Shown piece by piece: positions 1 through 18,432 of a stretch of 64,000 nt of DNA. Under the pieces are notes generated by a model. It worked only from the letters and a program-made list of their open reading frames with translations. It searched no databases and was not told where the DNA came from. The first letter of the stretch is position 1, and each line of letters opens with the position of its first letter. Location: contig NC_084592.1 in NCBI RefSeq assembly GCF_033807715.1, forward strand, positions 26,883,501 through 26,947,500, given 5' to 3'. This stretch comes from Cololabis saira. Taxonomy: Eukaryota; Chordata; Actinopteri; Beloniformes; Belonidae. The position numbers and the translations under genes are program-made.

Positions 1-1481
1 ACAATCAGTTCTTAGCCAGTACAATTCAATTACTGACCATTTTCCTCCCGCTCCTCATTCTGGCCTGACATTTGAAAAAAATCCCTCACAACTACCAGCC
101 CGCATCAAGAGGATGCTCTGCCTCTGCCTCTCCCCCAACCCCACCCCCCCGCTTCACTCATTTCCTGTCGCCTGAGAACATAATCTTCCTCGTCACCCTG
201 CTCCTAACATCCAAATCTAAATCCACTGCACACCCTGGCACATCAGATGAAAACTGCTTTTAAAGTCACGGCCCAGAATGCATCAGTTTCATCTGCATGT
301 GTGTATTCATGAGTCTGTGTAACATGAAAGATCTTGAACATGAAAGTAAACTACTTGTAACCTAATTTCAACGCAGCAGCAATTATCGGGGTCCACACAG
401 AGCCACGCACGGCTGAAAGGTTTTAACAACACCCTTCTGTGAAATTCAGCATACACTGCAAGAATATCACAATGATCAATGGAGTTGGGATTGTTTTTTT
501 TTTTTACTTGTATATATCAGAAAATACTGACCACTGAGCAATTTGCTGCTTGAAATCCTACTGACATCAAGGTACATTAATGTCCTAAAAGAAGACAAAC
601 CCTTTCAAATGAACATCAGAGACATCTGAATCCATCGTCTATCCCTAAGAAGTAATTACAGTCACTAAGAACGCAGGGTGTACATTTTTCTGTCAGGTCA
701 CACTTTCAAACGATGAGAAATAAGTACAGTATGATCGTACTCTGCATATAACTCCCTCTAACATTCAAATGCAGCAGCACAACTGTAATAAGCTGTTTGG
801 ATTTACATAAAAACAGGCTTGTTTATGCAATAATGTTGGCTGTAGTTTGTTGGAGATTTGTTACTAATCTCCTCAGCTCCTCAGGAGAAGGCCATCTGTC
901 CATGAGTGTCAATTAGCTACAGAGCTAACCATAGATGAGTGCCGTAGCAATGGTCAAATGCACTCAAGGAAATGGCTCAGGTACAAAAAACAGAAATGAA
1001 TTGTTCATGGTGAAACAAGAAGTTGAGTCATTCATGCTCTTATACTGTAAGACATCTGTTTGAGATTGTTTAGATGAAGTAGATTTTAGAATTCATATAC
1101 GTCTCTAATTTCTTTTCATCTTTAAAGGCTGCTTATGTCTTTACAATTTACACTTTTATCAAATGTAAACACTGCCATTCAGTAATCACGACACCAGCTT
1201 CTGTACCTTTTCTGAAGGGTTAACCTGTGTATTTTTACAAGTATTTTAATTATCAGACTAACTCCACATAATATTATGTGCACCTTTAGGTTCATAGGTA
1301 CTGTCAACAATCTAGTGACAGCAGTTTGCATAGATTAGGAGATTACAGTTTTTCATCAATTTTTGAAATTCACAAGAACCAATTGACTGTTTCCAAACCC
1401 TACAAACTGATTGGTAAACATTTAAACATTTTGAGGCCTACTGGTCTCCAAATGACCTGCAGTATTCGTTATTTACAGCTG

Positions 1482-1517
1482 CAGATAAAGTCCGCACAGA
1501 TGTGCAGACTTTATCTG
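1482..1517. repeat. 36-bp near-perfect palindrome
   Basis: The arm CAGATAAAGTC at 1482-1492 is the reverse complement of GACTTTATCTG at 1507-1517. The inner bases GCACA and TGTGC also pair, leaving one mismatch and a two-base centre. It would form a long hairpin. No terminal duplications were recognised, so its origin is unknown. Confidence 0.75.
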
Positions 1518-2197
1518 GGAAATTGGAAGCATGAATACATTTGGTAGTAACTCTTCAAAAACAACATAAGGAAAGCAGAATGCACAACTATCTCTGAAAC
1601 AACTTGAAACTGATATAAGTAAGTCACAACCACCTATGGTGAACACAAAACAGATTACTTTTGATTTCTGATTCAACTGAATCTTTATTACAAAAACAAA
1701 AAAAAAAAAGCCCCCCTTGACTCACTAATCACTACTGAATAGCAGTCTCTCTCACTTATAATGAGACTTCTGCATCTGCCAAGACATATTCTGGCTTACT
1801 CTTCACAAGTAAACTGCTCAGGAAGTTGTCTCAGATTTGAAAGGTGACTTCCCAAAACTGCATTTTTCATATTTTTCCACTCATGGATTTTTCTCATGTT
1901 CAATGGGAGTGAGATCGTGGTTGCTGGAGGGCCATTTAACAATCATCCAATGTTTGAAACAACCATTCTGGGGTGTTTTTGTGCTCTATGTCATTGACTT
2001 GTTCAGGACATATGACTGAGGCTGAGCTACGTGACACTGGGCTGTGTGTTTCACTGCAGTCCTGAGAATTAACTGAGCCCTGCACAGACTCAAGTCCCTT
2101 GTGTCAGTTATAGCTAAGCAACCACGAATTATAACCGAGCCCTTTCCATTTTTCATATTAGGTATTGTGTTCCTTCCTTCTGTGGACATAAGGCTTA

Positions 2198-2390
2198 CAG
2201 TGGGTACGGAAAGTATTCAGACCCCTTTAAATTTTCCCCTCTTTGTTTCATTGCAGCCATTTGCTAAAATCAAAAAAGTTCATTTTATTTCTCATTAATG
2301 TACACTCAGCACCCCATCTTGACTACAATGAAACAAAGAGGGAAAAGAGGGACAAATTTAAATGGGACTGAATACTTTCTGTACCCACTG
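2198..2390. mobile_element. Non-autonomous Tc1/mariner-type miniature element
   Basis: A 193-bp element is bounded by inverted ends starting CAGTGGGTAC and flanked on both sides by TA, the Tc1/mariner target duplication. The inverted arms include GGAAAGTATTCAG and a CTCTTTGTTTCATTG segment facing its complement, and they run almost to the middle. There is no transposase. Short Tc1 derivatives with this terminal motif are common in fish genomes (general knowledge, not searched here). Confidence 0.8.
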
Positions 2391-2469
2391 TATATGACAC
2401 CTGAAAAGGCTCCAGTTAGTGTCTACAGGACATTCTGCCACAAACTTCAGTTTAAAACTTTAAAATCTC

Positions 2470-3305
2470 TAAAAAAAAAAAACACCTCGGTCCCTGAGCT
2501 CGTCAGTCAAGTCCAGCATCAGAAACCTGGGGGTGTTGTTCACTCATCACTCTCCCTGGAGAAACATTCAAGAAAATTGTCCAAAAATTGCTTGAATCAT
2601 TTGAGGAACATTTCAAAGCGAAAGAAAATTGTTTCACGCACTGATTTGGAGTTGACTTTACATTCTTTTATTTTATTTATTTTTTGATTATTCTAACTCT
2701 CTTTTTACTTGTTTTAACAAGCACTCCTTAAACCGTCTGCGGATTGTGCAAAATCTAGCAGCGAGGCTTTTAACTAGCGCTAGTAGATGGCAACATATCA
2801 CATCATCCTCTCTGCACTGGCTTCCAGTCAAACAACGCATAGATTTTAACATTTTAGCTCTCACTTTTAGAGCTTTTCACAAACAAGCCTAAAAATACAT
2901 TTGTGATCTTTTAACCCCTTAATCCTCAGCTCGTTCATTTCGGTCCTCAGATTGCAAGAACACATGTTAAAACTAGAGGAGATCACGCTTTCCAATCCAT
3001 TGCCCCTCGACTATGAAACGCTCTACCTCCTGTTCTGCTTTTGGCCAATAGTGTTGACTTATTTAAAAAACAGCTGAGGACATTTCTACTCAAACAAGCT
3101 TTTAGTTGACTGGGCAACTCATCTTTCATTTTAATTGTTTTTTGTATTCATTTCTTTTGTTGTTGTCATTTTTTAACATTAAGCTAAGCCTCTGTGCTTT
3201 AACTGATTTCATTTTAGTTCACTCCACATTTTATTGTAAAGCACTTTGTGAATTTATCTGCGAAAAGCGCAACAGAAATAAAGATTGATTGACTGATTGA
3301 TTAAT
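2470..3305 (+). mobile_element. 5'-truncated L2-like LINE remnant
   Basis: Read on the plus strand with frame breaks, the sequence matches the end of a non-LTR reverse transcriptase. Pieces such as NCLNHLRNISK, KIVSRTDLELTLH, RIVQNLAARLLT and LHWLPVKQRIDFNI are typical of the L2/CR1-clade ORF2 C-terminus. An untranslated tail follows, ending in short GATT repeats at about 3288-3302. Stops and frameshifts show it is dead, and the 5' end is missing as is usual for LINEs. Confidence 0.75.
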
Positions 3306-3358
3306 GCTTGTCAACATGCACTACACAAATTTAAGGTCTGGTTTTCCTACAATAGTTC

Positions 3359-3600
3359 AGTGGTGCCCATTCCAGTCTTTGAGGTCTGCTGCCCTGCATG
3401 TTTTAGATATTTCCTCCTTCAACACACCTGATTCAAATGAATGCATCACCATCATGCACCATCATCAAGGTCTTCAAAAGTCTTTTAATGACACATTCAT
3501 TTAAATCAAGCATTTTTCTAGTGCGGAAACATAAAACATGCAGGGCAGGGCCCCTTAACATCTCCAATTGGAGAACACTGCAATCCTGGAATGAGTTGTG
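3359..3600. mobile_element. Inverted-repeat miniature element
   Basis: The segment CTGCCCTGCATGTTTTAGAT near 3390 reappears inverted near 3535-3550 (ACATAAAACATGCAGGGCAG). Outer flanks are weaker inverted matches. This looks like a non-autonomous DNA transposon common in fishes. I could not define its target duplication, so the superfamily is open. Confidence 0.6.
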
Positions 3601-4448
3601 GTCTTCTACTGTCGAACCTGCACTCCCTGCACAAGGTAATACCCTCTGTAAACAGCGCCCACTCAACCCACTGAGCTGCTCAGATCATTGAGCTAAACCC
3701 AGCTAAACCCAGCTAACCAGTGGTAGCTCGGTGGCACCTATGACCACCTTGACTTTGAAGTTCAGTTTGAATGTTTCCCCCAGTACTTTGTCTTCCATCT
3801 GCACTCCCCCACCAACTAACCTGGGGTTGCATTTCGTCTTACAGCCACATCCCTGGCCTTAAAAACAGGCATATTGGTTCAATGCTTTATTTGTGATATT
3901 AAAAAAAAAAACATTTCAACAACATCCCATGACATCTGAACGCTTCATGTCCCTCTCAACTAGACTTATCTTTACTTTTAAAAGATAAAATATTCTCATG
4001 AGCATAGATGAAGTTGGTTTGTTGTCTGTCCCTAATTGGACCTAATTCTATTCTTTATCTCAGCCAGTTCCAATAGAAAAAAAATGTAAATAAAAAATGT
4101 CAGGAAAAGGTGCACAAGCGTTGTAAATATAGAATCACACGGAAAAATGGAAGTGTCATCTCCAGTGACATCTACCAATTAGCAGCAGATTCTATGATAG
4201 ACCAGATGTTTTATATCAGTCTTTTAAGTCACATAAACAGATGTACTATTCTATGAGGCAAAAATTACTGCAACTGTTTTTTTAAGTGTTTTCACAATTA
4301 TAACATTTCATTCACTACTGGGAAAAAAACAAACAAAAGAACAACACCTGTGAACTGCTCCCGGGACCATTGCATGGAAAAAAGAATCTCTTTTTCAACT
4401 CCATCACACAGATCAGTTTAACAGTTTACTTTAATGACAACAAGGTCA

Positions 4449-11412
<6,964 letters not shown>

Positions 11413-11640
11413 TGTTATTTTCAGTTTAATTTCGTTGCAGTTCTGCTTTTTTCTCGTTTGTACGCCTGCCTCAGTAGAAAGTGTAGAAGTGTAAAGCAGC
11501 ACTGCTTCCTGGAGGAGGAGCGGGCCGGCCTGATTGGTGGATGTGGGAGGCCCGGGGGGCGTTTACACATGCGTTTACACCGCCGAGGAAGACCGTTTAT
11601 AGACTGGAAACGCCACATGGAGACCACATTGCCATCTACT
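11413..11640 (-). promoter_or_regulatory. Presumed HIBCH promoter/5' UTR region
   Basis: The 230 bp upstream of the HIBCH start codon includes a locally GC-rich block (about 11505-11600). Near 11530 it contains ATTGGTGG on the plus strand, which reads as a CCAAT box (CCACCAAT) in the gene's direction. No TATA box is evident. This fits a housekeeping promoter. The assignment rests on position and composition only. Confidence 0.45.
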
Positions 11641-11807
11641 GACTCATGAGGAATACTGCCCATCTCCATCAGCACTTTCAACAAGAAGCATTAGTCCAGG
11701 AAAATACTAATTGAGAAGGTGCAAGGTGTTTCTTCATATGGCTAAGCCAATGATAGGTTAAAAGAAAAACAAAAATATGTTCTTGACAGTACAAGTGACT
11801 AGCATCT

Positions 11808-12262
<455 letters not shown>

Positions 12263-12265
12263 CAA

Positions 12266-12369
<104 letters not shown>

Positions 12370-12531
12370 TTGTGTGTTTATTTTTTGTACTTCTACAAGT
12401 GACAAGTGTAGTGAAGTTTTTGAAGTTTTTTTTATTACACCAAGTGGATATAATACAAATACAAGATACAGACAGGGGACATACAGTACAAACAACAACA
12501 AAAGACAACATCAAGTTACAATGATATGTAT

Positions 12532-12534
<3 letters not shown>

Positions 12535-12624
<90 letters not shown>
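12535..12624. repeat. (TG)n microsatellite
   Basis: About 45 TG units, uninterrupted. Confidence 0.95.
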
Positions 12625-12627
<3 letters not shown>

Positions 12628-12898
12628 AATATAATGAACGTAAATAAATAAATTATGAATATTAATTTGAAAAAATAAACAAATAGATAATTGTCATATA
12701 GAGTGATATAATATAGTACAATATAATATAAAGTAAGATTATAATATTATAACATATAACAAAACGATATCACCATACTATAATATATACCAATATAATA
12801 ATACTATAATATAACATCCCATGAGATCTCATAACATAATATAATAATACACTATAAAACAATATATCATGATAATGTTATTATTAGAATTAGACTTG

Positions 12899-12899
12899 G

Positions 12900-12983
<84 letters not shown>
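12899..12983. repeat. (TA)n microsatellite
   Basis: About 40 TA units. The preceding 270 bp (12625-12898) is low-complexity ATATAA-rich sequence with no other recognisable feature. Confidence 0.95.
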
Positions 12984-12985
<2 letters not shown>

Positions 12986-13512
12986 CAAGTGTAGTGAAGT
13001 TAATCAATGCTTCCGTAAAGAACGTGGTAAAAAAAAAAAAAAAGAAATAGATAAAATAAGAAAATCTTGCCCTCAAAGTGGATCTAGTGTACATTAATAA
13101 ATTATTGCTTACTTAAGCAATTAACTGGAGATAAGAGACGCAGCAGTGGTGAGGTGTGTTGTACTACAAGGTGGGGTGGGTAAACAGTGCAGAGAAATAA
13201 GATACACTATATACATTTTTTAAAGATGTATAGAAATCCATTTTTATTATTTTTCACAAAACAAGATAATGAAGGCAGTAATACCTTTTGTACATGAAAA
13301 TACATAAGAACTAAATCAGTGTAAAAAAGAAAGAAGCTAGATTGCATTTATTGAGCAAGTTTCATTTTTTTTCTAAATGTATTTTTAAGCTGTGATGCAA
13401 AAAAAAGTAGCTCTTAGCACAACTGCTGTGAAGTGGTAATCCGATGCAGTAGGAGGTTGCAGAGTTTTAGCTACCAGTTGTCATTCTTGATTCACATCCA
13501 AGAATTTTTTAT

Positions 13513-14347
13513 TCAGTCAGAGTCGCTGCTGCTGGAGGAGCTGCTGGAGGAGCTGCTGGAGGACTAAAACAAAGCAGAAGAAAACACACCAAAAAGTTAC
13601 TTTAAATGATGTGAAAACACAGGTGATTTACATATATTTAGTGTATTAATTAGGCTATTATTCACTTGTATGTTGGTAAAATTTGAGGAACAAATGCAGT
13701 CGTTCTTCAGTTTTGGTTATATATTTACCATGTTACATGCAAGAGTTTTTTTGTTAATGTAAGAGCAGATCTTATTTGCATTCAAGGCACTTTGAATACA
13801 AGAATAAATGAAAGTGAATCCAAAAAAAAGTCTTACCCCATGGCAGTCTTTTCCTTTCTTGTCACAGTGGCCGTGTTTGTGGCCGTGCTTGTGCTTGTTC
13901 TTATGCTTCTTCTTGTCTTTGTGGCCATGTCCATGTCCGTGATCCTGTCCATGTCCGTGATCATGTCCATGTCCATGACCATGTCCATGTCCGTGATCAT
14001 GTCCATGTCCATGTCCATGTCCGTGATCATGTCCATGACCATGTCCATGTCCGTGATCATGTCCATGTCCATGGTCATGGCATGGTCCATGACCCTGACC
14101 ACAACCAGGCCCAGGTGCATGTCCAGGAGGTCCAGGCATAGTAGGACAGTTTGACATTGGAGGAGGATATTGTGGGTAGCCCGCTGGCATTTGTTGAGGG
14201 TTATTGGGGTAACCTGGGTATTGATTTCCTAAATAACAAGACAGAAATTAAGCATTGCATACAACAAAATACATATAGGCTATATAATGAACGGAAGGAT
14301 TTGTGTGTACATTACAGAGGCTGTTTACCTTGGTTTTGTCCGTACAT
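13513..14347 (-). CDS. His/Gly-repeat protein A with poly-Ser acidic C-terminus (153 aa)
   Basis: I do not recognise a named family. Three coding exons: 14329-14347 (19 nt), 13837-14228 (392 nt) and 13513-13563 (51 nt), with phases 1 and 0. The protein starts MYGQNQ. A Pro/Tyr/Gln-rich segment follows (GYPNNPQQMPAGYPQYPPP), then a run of Gly-His and Asp-His dipeptides over about residues 65-115. Next comes a basic stretch ending HKHGHCDKKGKDCHG, then a separate exon encoding 13 serines and Asp-Ser-Asp. About 35 of 153 residues are His. No signal peptide or membrane segment is seen. High His density plus Cys suggests divalent-metal binding, which is inference. The gene at 21797-22637 has the same exon plan and tail and is a paralogue. 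The hexamer repeat also opens other frames, but only this frame splices cleanly on both sides. Confidence 0.8.
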
Positions 14348-14600
14348 TTTGAAATGTCAGATAAAAGTAGAGTCTCTGAAAGAAAAAAAATTGCACTTTA
14401 AAGATAATCTGCAACGTTGCACATATTCGTACAAGTATTTCAGGGGTATAAAATCCCCAAAACAAACAGATTTCTTTTAGGGACACAGGTAAACTTACTG
14501 TGTTCTGAAGAGCAGATCTCCTAACGTAGCTGTAATCTGCTGCTCCTTTTTGTTCACAGCTGCACCTCATCCCATCAGGGCAGTGCCTTTATTACCATCT
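14348..14600 (-). promoter_or_regulatory. 5' UTR exons and TATA-type promoter of His/Gly-repeat gene A
   Basis: The start-codon exon has an acceptor with a good pyrimidine tract just before 14375 (TTTTCTTTCAG on the minus strand). An upstream donor AACACA/GTAAGT ends a non-coding exon at 14499. A TATA-like TAATAAAGG lies on the minus strand at about 14587-14595. That placing puts transcription start near 14560, which is an estimate. The paralogue has the same layout. Confidence 0.5.
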
Positions 14601-15540
14601 GAGCAGTTTTGCTTTTTGACCAACATGTGTGTGCACTGTAATAATTAACATTTCAACATGGATCATGAACAGTGGTGTGTCTGGCTACCCAGATACCAGC
14701 TTTTCTAATGTCATGTTGCAAAGACTCATACATTTTGTTTTGCCTTTCCTTTAAAAAAATTAAATTACAGACATTATTTTGGCTTAAAAGTTTTGATAAT
14801 ATGAAGCCTTAGGTTCATTGCTACGTTAACAGTCAGCTTGCACAGTGGACAACGCCCTAGTCGACTTTGTCCAACAGAGTTTTATATCCCCCTGCCCCAA
14901 GTCAAACAACACTCCCTGTGAAAAAAAAGCACACAATGTAAAAAAGGAAAAAACATAAAAAACAACACTGACATTTGGCCCAAAAATGCATTTTCTATTG
15001 CAGGTCGTCCAAATACTAAGTAGTATTATCACAAAGCTAAATGTATCATACATGAAAAATGTGCAGGAGTGTTGAAAGAAAAATGTTGTCAAGTGATTCA
15101 TTATACATTACAAGGAACGTGTGGGTGTGCACCTAAAAACAATATCGCTGCACAAAGGTTTCAATTCAACCTTCCCCAGTACGTAAAGATAGACCAACAA
15201 CACACCTTAAGACAAGCAGAGTAGGAAAAATCATACGATGTCAAATAAAATAAAGCTTTCATTGTATTGGTTGGTTTTCCATTCAAAGACATGGGTTCTA
15301 CAGGAAGAATTATGATTATAATCTAATGCAGTCATAATCATCAACGATTTGATTGCTTAATTGAAATATTTATGCATATTAGTCCCTAAACACACTGATT
15401 CCTGGATAAATAAATGTTATATTTCCAAAGCTTGGGTTAGAGAAAAGCCATTCTCTGGAGATTTTATGCTGGTATGCAATACAGTATGTAAAGCTTTTTC
15501 TGCTTGAGGAGTTTTAAATCATTTGTAATATGCCACAAAG

Positions 15541-16078
15541 CATATGTACGGAGCCCCTCTGGTGACATTTGAAAAAAATAAAATAATGCGTGGCCACGCA
15601 TTAATAACTCGTGGCCACGCATTAATAACTCGTTGCCACGAGATAATCAATGCGTGGCCACGCATTATGTATCTCGTGCCCACGCATTAATAACTCGTTG
15701 CCACGAGATAATCAATGCGTGGCCCCGCATTATGTATCTCGTGCCCACGCATTATTTTACTCGTGGATGGCATTATAACCTACTTCGTGGATGCAACTTC
15801 CTTGGTGGGATGGTTAATCATCATTAATAACGGTAAATATAGTCTATTTATATTAAAGAGCAAGAGTATTGTCATGGCGAGTGTAGTAATAACATTATTT
15901 GATAATATAATCCGTGGCCACGCATTAATAACTCGTGGCCACGCATTAATTATCTCGTGGCCACGCATTAATTAACTCGTGGCCTCGCATTAATTATTTC
16001 GTGGCCACGCATTAATTAACTCGTGGCCACGCATTATTTTATTTTCTTCAAATGTCACCAGAGGGGCTCCGTACATAT
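15541..16078. mobile_element. Inverted-repeat element carrying CGTGGCCACG palindrome arrays
   Basis: Terminal arms of about 58 bp (CATATGTACGGAGCCCCTCT on the left, its complement on the right) enclose two arrays of the 10-bp palindrome CGTGGCCACG or one-base variants. These are joined by CATTAATAACT-like spacers at about 21-bp period. A unique AT-rich centre lies at about 15780-15910. CATATG stands on both outer edges and could be a 6-bp target duplication or part of the arms. No coding capacity is seen. It has the form of a non-autonomous DNA transposon of unknown superfamily. Confidence 0.75.
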
Positions 16079-17350
16079 GTATGATTTCTGACCAAAAAAT
16101 TCCAGATTTTTTGAAGAACTTGTCGCTTCTGACATTTAGAAATGAAAAAAAAAAAAAAAAAAAACATGCTTTGAAAATGTAGGTGATAAATCACACTTTT
16201 ACAACAGAAGATGTGTGGATGAGAGTTTCCCGGAAGCAGTTGGTTTAATTTCTCTTCACATCCAAACATCTTCATTTATTCAGTCCCTGTGACAACTGGA
16301 AGATTGCTGAAAAGACAGATATAATCTTTTTATGTCCTCATGATATTTTAGTTAAGCAGTTTAGAAAAGGTTGCATGACAACTGGATTATATTAATTATA
16401 ATGTAAATTTGAAGCAAATATTCTGTATCATTTTTTCGTTTTCATGCTGTAAGAAATATACTATATGAGTCTTTTGGTGCTTTCTGACTGGGTCACAAAA
16501 AGCTTGATATTATTTTCTTTTCTTTTTTTGGGTCACGGGAGGATTTCACCCTCAGGCCCAGAGCTTTTATATTTATGTTTTTAAAGGCTAATCTTGGTTT
16601 GTATCTAGGATTGCTTTTGTTGGCTTGCTGCTCAGGTATGAAAACCAGGAGCAGACCGACCGCCAACATGTCATCACTGGTATCTGACCCAGGCAAACGT
16701 GTCAGGTGTGGCTGAAGTTGGAGTTCTATAGCAGCTAACCTTGTTCCTTTGAACTAGGCTGGTGCAAAACTGGATTTTTAGGCCTATTTCTTATTCTATG
16801 TATTCATTCATTTATCTTAACCAAAGGGGCAGAGCAGCCAAAGGCAACACAAATACACCTACAATAAACTTAAAGAAAAAAATTATAAACAGAAATATTG
16901 AAAAAGATATAGTGCTATAAAGAAGCAGAGTAAGTGACCCCGTAGGAAATGACTTGTAAAGGGCATAAGTATTACACTGGCCTGGTAACATGGCCGTATA
17001 AACACATTCAAGTACATGTACACGTGCATACATATACAGGGCATGATACCGAGATAAGACCGACGCAGGGTGGCGGGTCGTGGGAGGGGTTTGTTGATCA
17101 CGTTACTTGAGTACAACCCACCAGGGACGTTTTATTTTTATTTTATTGATTTACTTATTATTATTCTATAAAATAAGGAAACAGTTGAGAGTAGCAGCAG
17201 CAGCAGGATGTCACAGGTAACACCTTTATCCGCAAGCACCTCAGTCTCGGACGCCATAAACCATCGTATATCCAGGACCATAAAAGGATGTCCATTGATA
17301 TGATAAAGATTCCCAGGTGTCTATGTTTTCTGTCGTCAGTGTGAATGGAA
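16079..17350. other. Intergenic sequence without recognised features
   Basis: About 1.3 kb of AT-rich DNA between the palindrome-array element and the GC-rich block. Short open frames exist, but none has a conserved motif or splice context. I see no RNA gene. Confidence 0.5.
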
Positions 17351-17354
17351 GGAT

Positions 17355-17960
17355 GTTGTGCCATTTCCCCCTCCGCCTGGTGGCTCCGGCGGCGTCCGGG
17401 GGGCGCTCCTGGAGGTGCGGTGGGGCCCTGGCCCGGCTCGGTGGGCCGCCCCCCGTCAACCTGAATGGCCGGCAGGGGAGCGTGGGCGCCTCCTGGCTTC
17501 GGCCTCCGCTCCCCCTTATGCCGCCCCCCACGTGAGTCGTGTAGGTCCGAGGGGTCGGGGGGGACACGTGCCCCGGTGCTAACATCTTAGACACCGCACA
17601 CTCAACAATTAATAGAGATACACTTAACAAGGATACTTAGCGTATTTGGAAGGGGAGGTCATTATCAAATATGATACCCTGACCTCCCCCTCCCTGTTTT
17701 TATTGCATTAGCCACATGCACTCAACACAAGGGGCGGGAGTGGGGCCTACATCGCCCGCATTCCCTCGTCGGCCTGGGTGGTCGCGGTGCCTGGGTCATG
17801 GCGGGGCTCTCCGTGCTGCCCGGGGGGGCTACCTGGCGGTGCTGGACCCCCCCGGGGAGGGGGAAATGGTGAGTGAATGAGTGTCCATGTCTTTGTTGGT
17901 GAGTGTGGGCAGTACTCGGGTTGCAAAAAAAAATCAGGGGGGATGGTGGATTTTATTATA
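17355..17960. repeat. GC-rich block, probably transposon-derived
   Basis: Composition rises abruptly to strongly GC-rich, with runs such as GGGGGGG and CCCCCCC, then falls back. Both strands have Pro/Arg/Gly-rich frames without recognisable domains. I suspect part of a fish repeat (I recall similar predicted peptides scattered in fish annotations). No termini are visible, so this is unproven. A gene-linked CpG island is an alternative, but no exon starts here. Confidence 0.4.
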
Positions 17961-18019
17961 TGGGCCCTGATCATTTGTGCTGATTACAAATAATATAATA
18001 TATTACAAATAATAGCACT

Positions 18020-18100
18020 GGCAAATCTTCCAGTGGAACAAGATTTTTTTGCTTGTAATGAGAAGTTAAATCTTGTCCCACTGGCAGATTTTTGTACTTA
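18020..18100. repeat. Hairpin-forming miniature element core
   Basis: AAATCTTCCAGTGGAACAAG at about 18024 faces its near complement CTTGTCCCACTGGCAGATTT at about 18072-18092, separated by a short loop. This foldback is a typical fish miniature transposon core. Outer limits were not determined. Confidence 0.6.
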
Positions 18101-18432
18101 TTTCAAGTGAAAATTTACTTGAAACAGGTGAAAAATGTCAAATAAGTTATTTTTCTGGTGTTATTTTTCTGGTGATGACTCTAAATGTTGAAATAGCCGT
18201 AAAACCACATTCATTGATGAAATGACATAAGGGATGGAAAGGGTGGCCGGCAGTTTTACAGGGGGGATGATTTTGACCATATTTATTATAGGAGGGATGC
18301 CATCCCCCCTCATCCCCCCTCAACTCGAGTACCGAGTGTGGGTATGTAAGGGTCCTGCGATGGAAGACGCACATAATTTTGGGCCTCCATCAGCAGGACA
18401 AAAAAAATTACTAATTTATTATTATTATTATT

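Noticed and set aside
13900..14120. CRISPR-like regular repeats in the His-rich exons
   Set aside because: Repeats are contiguous 6-bp coding units without spacers in a vertebrate gene.
17241..17630. 129-codon Pro/Arg-rich minus-strand frame in the GC-rich block
   Set aside because: No domain, no splice context, and low-complexity composition. Likely a repeat-derived chance frame.
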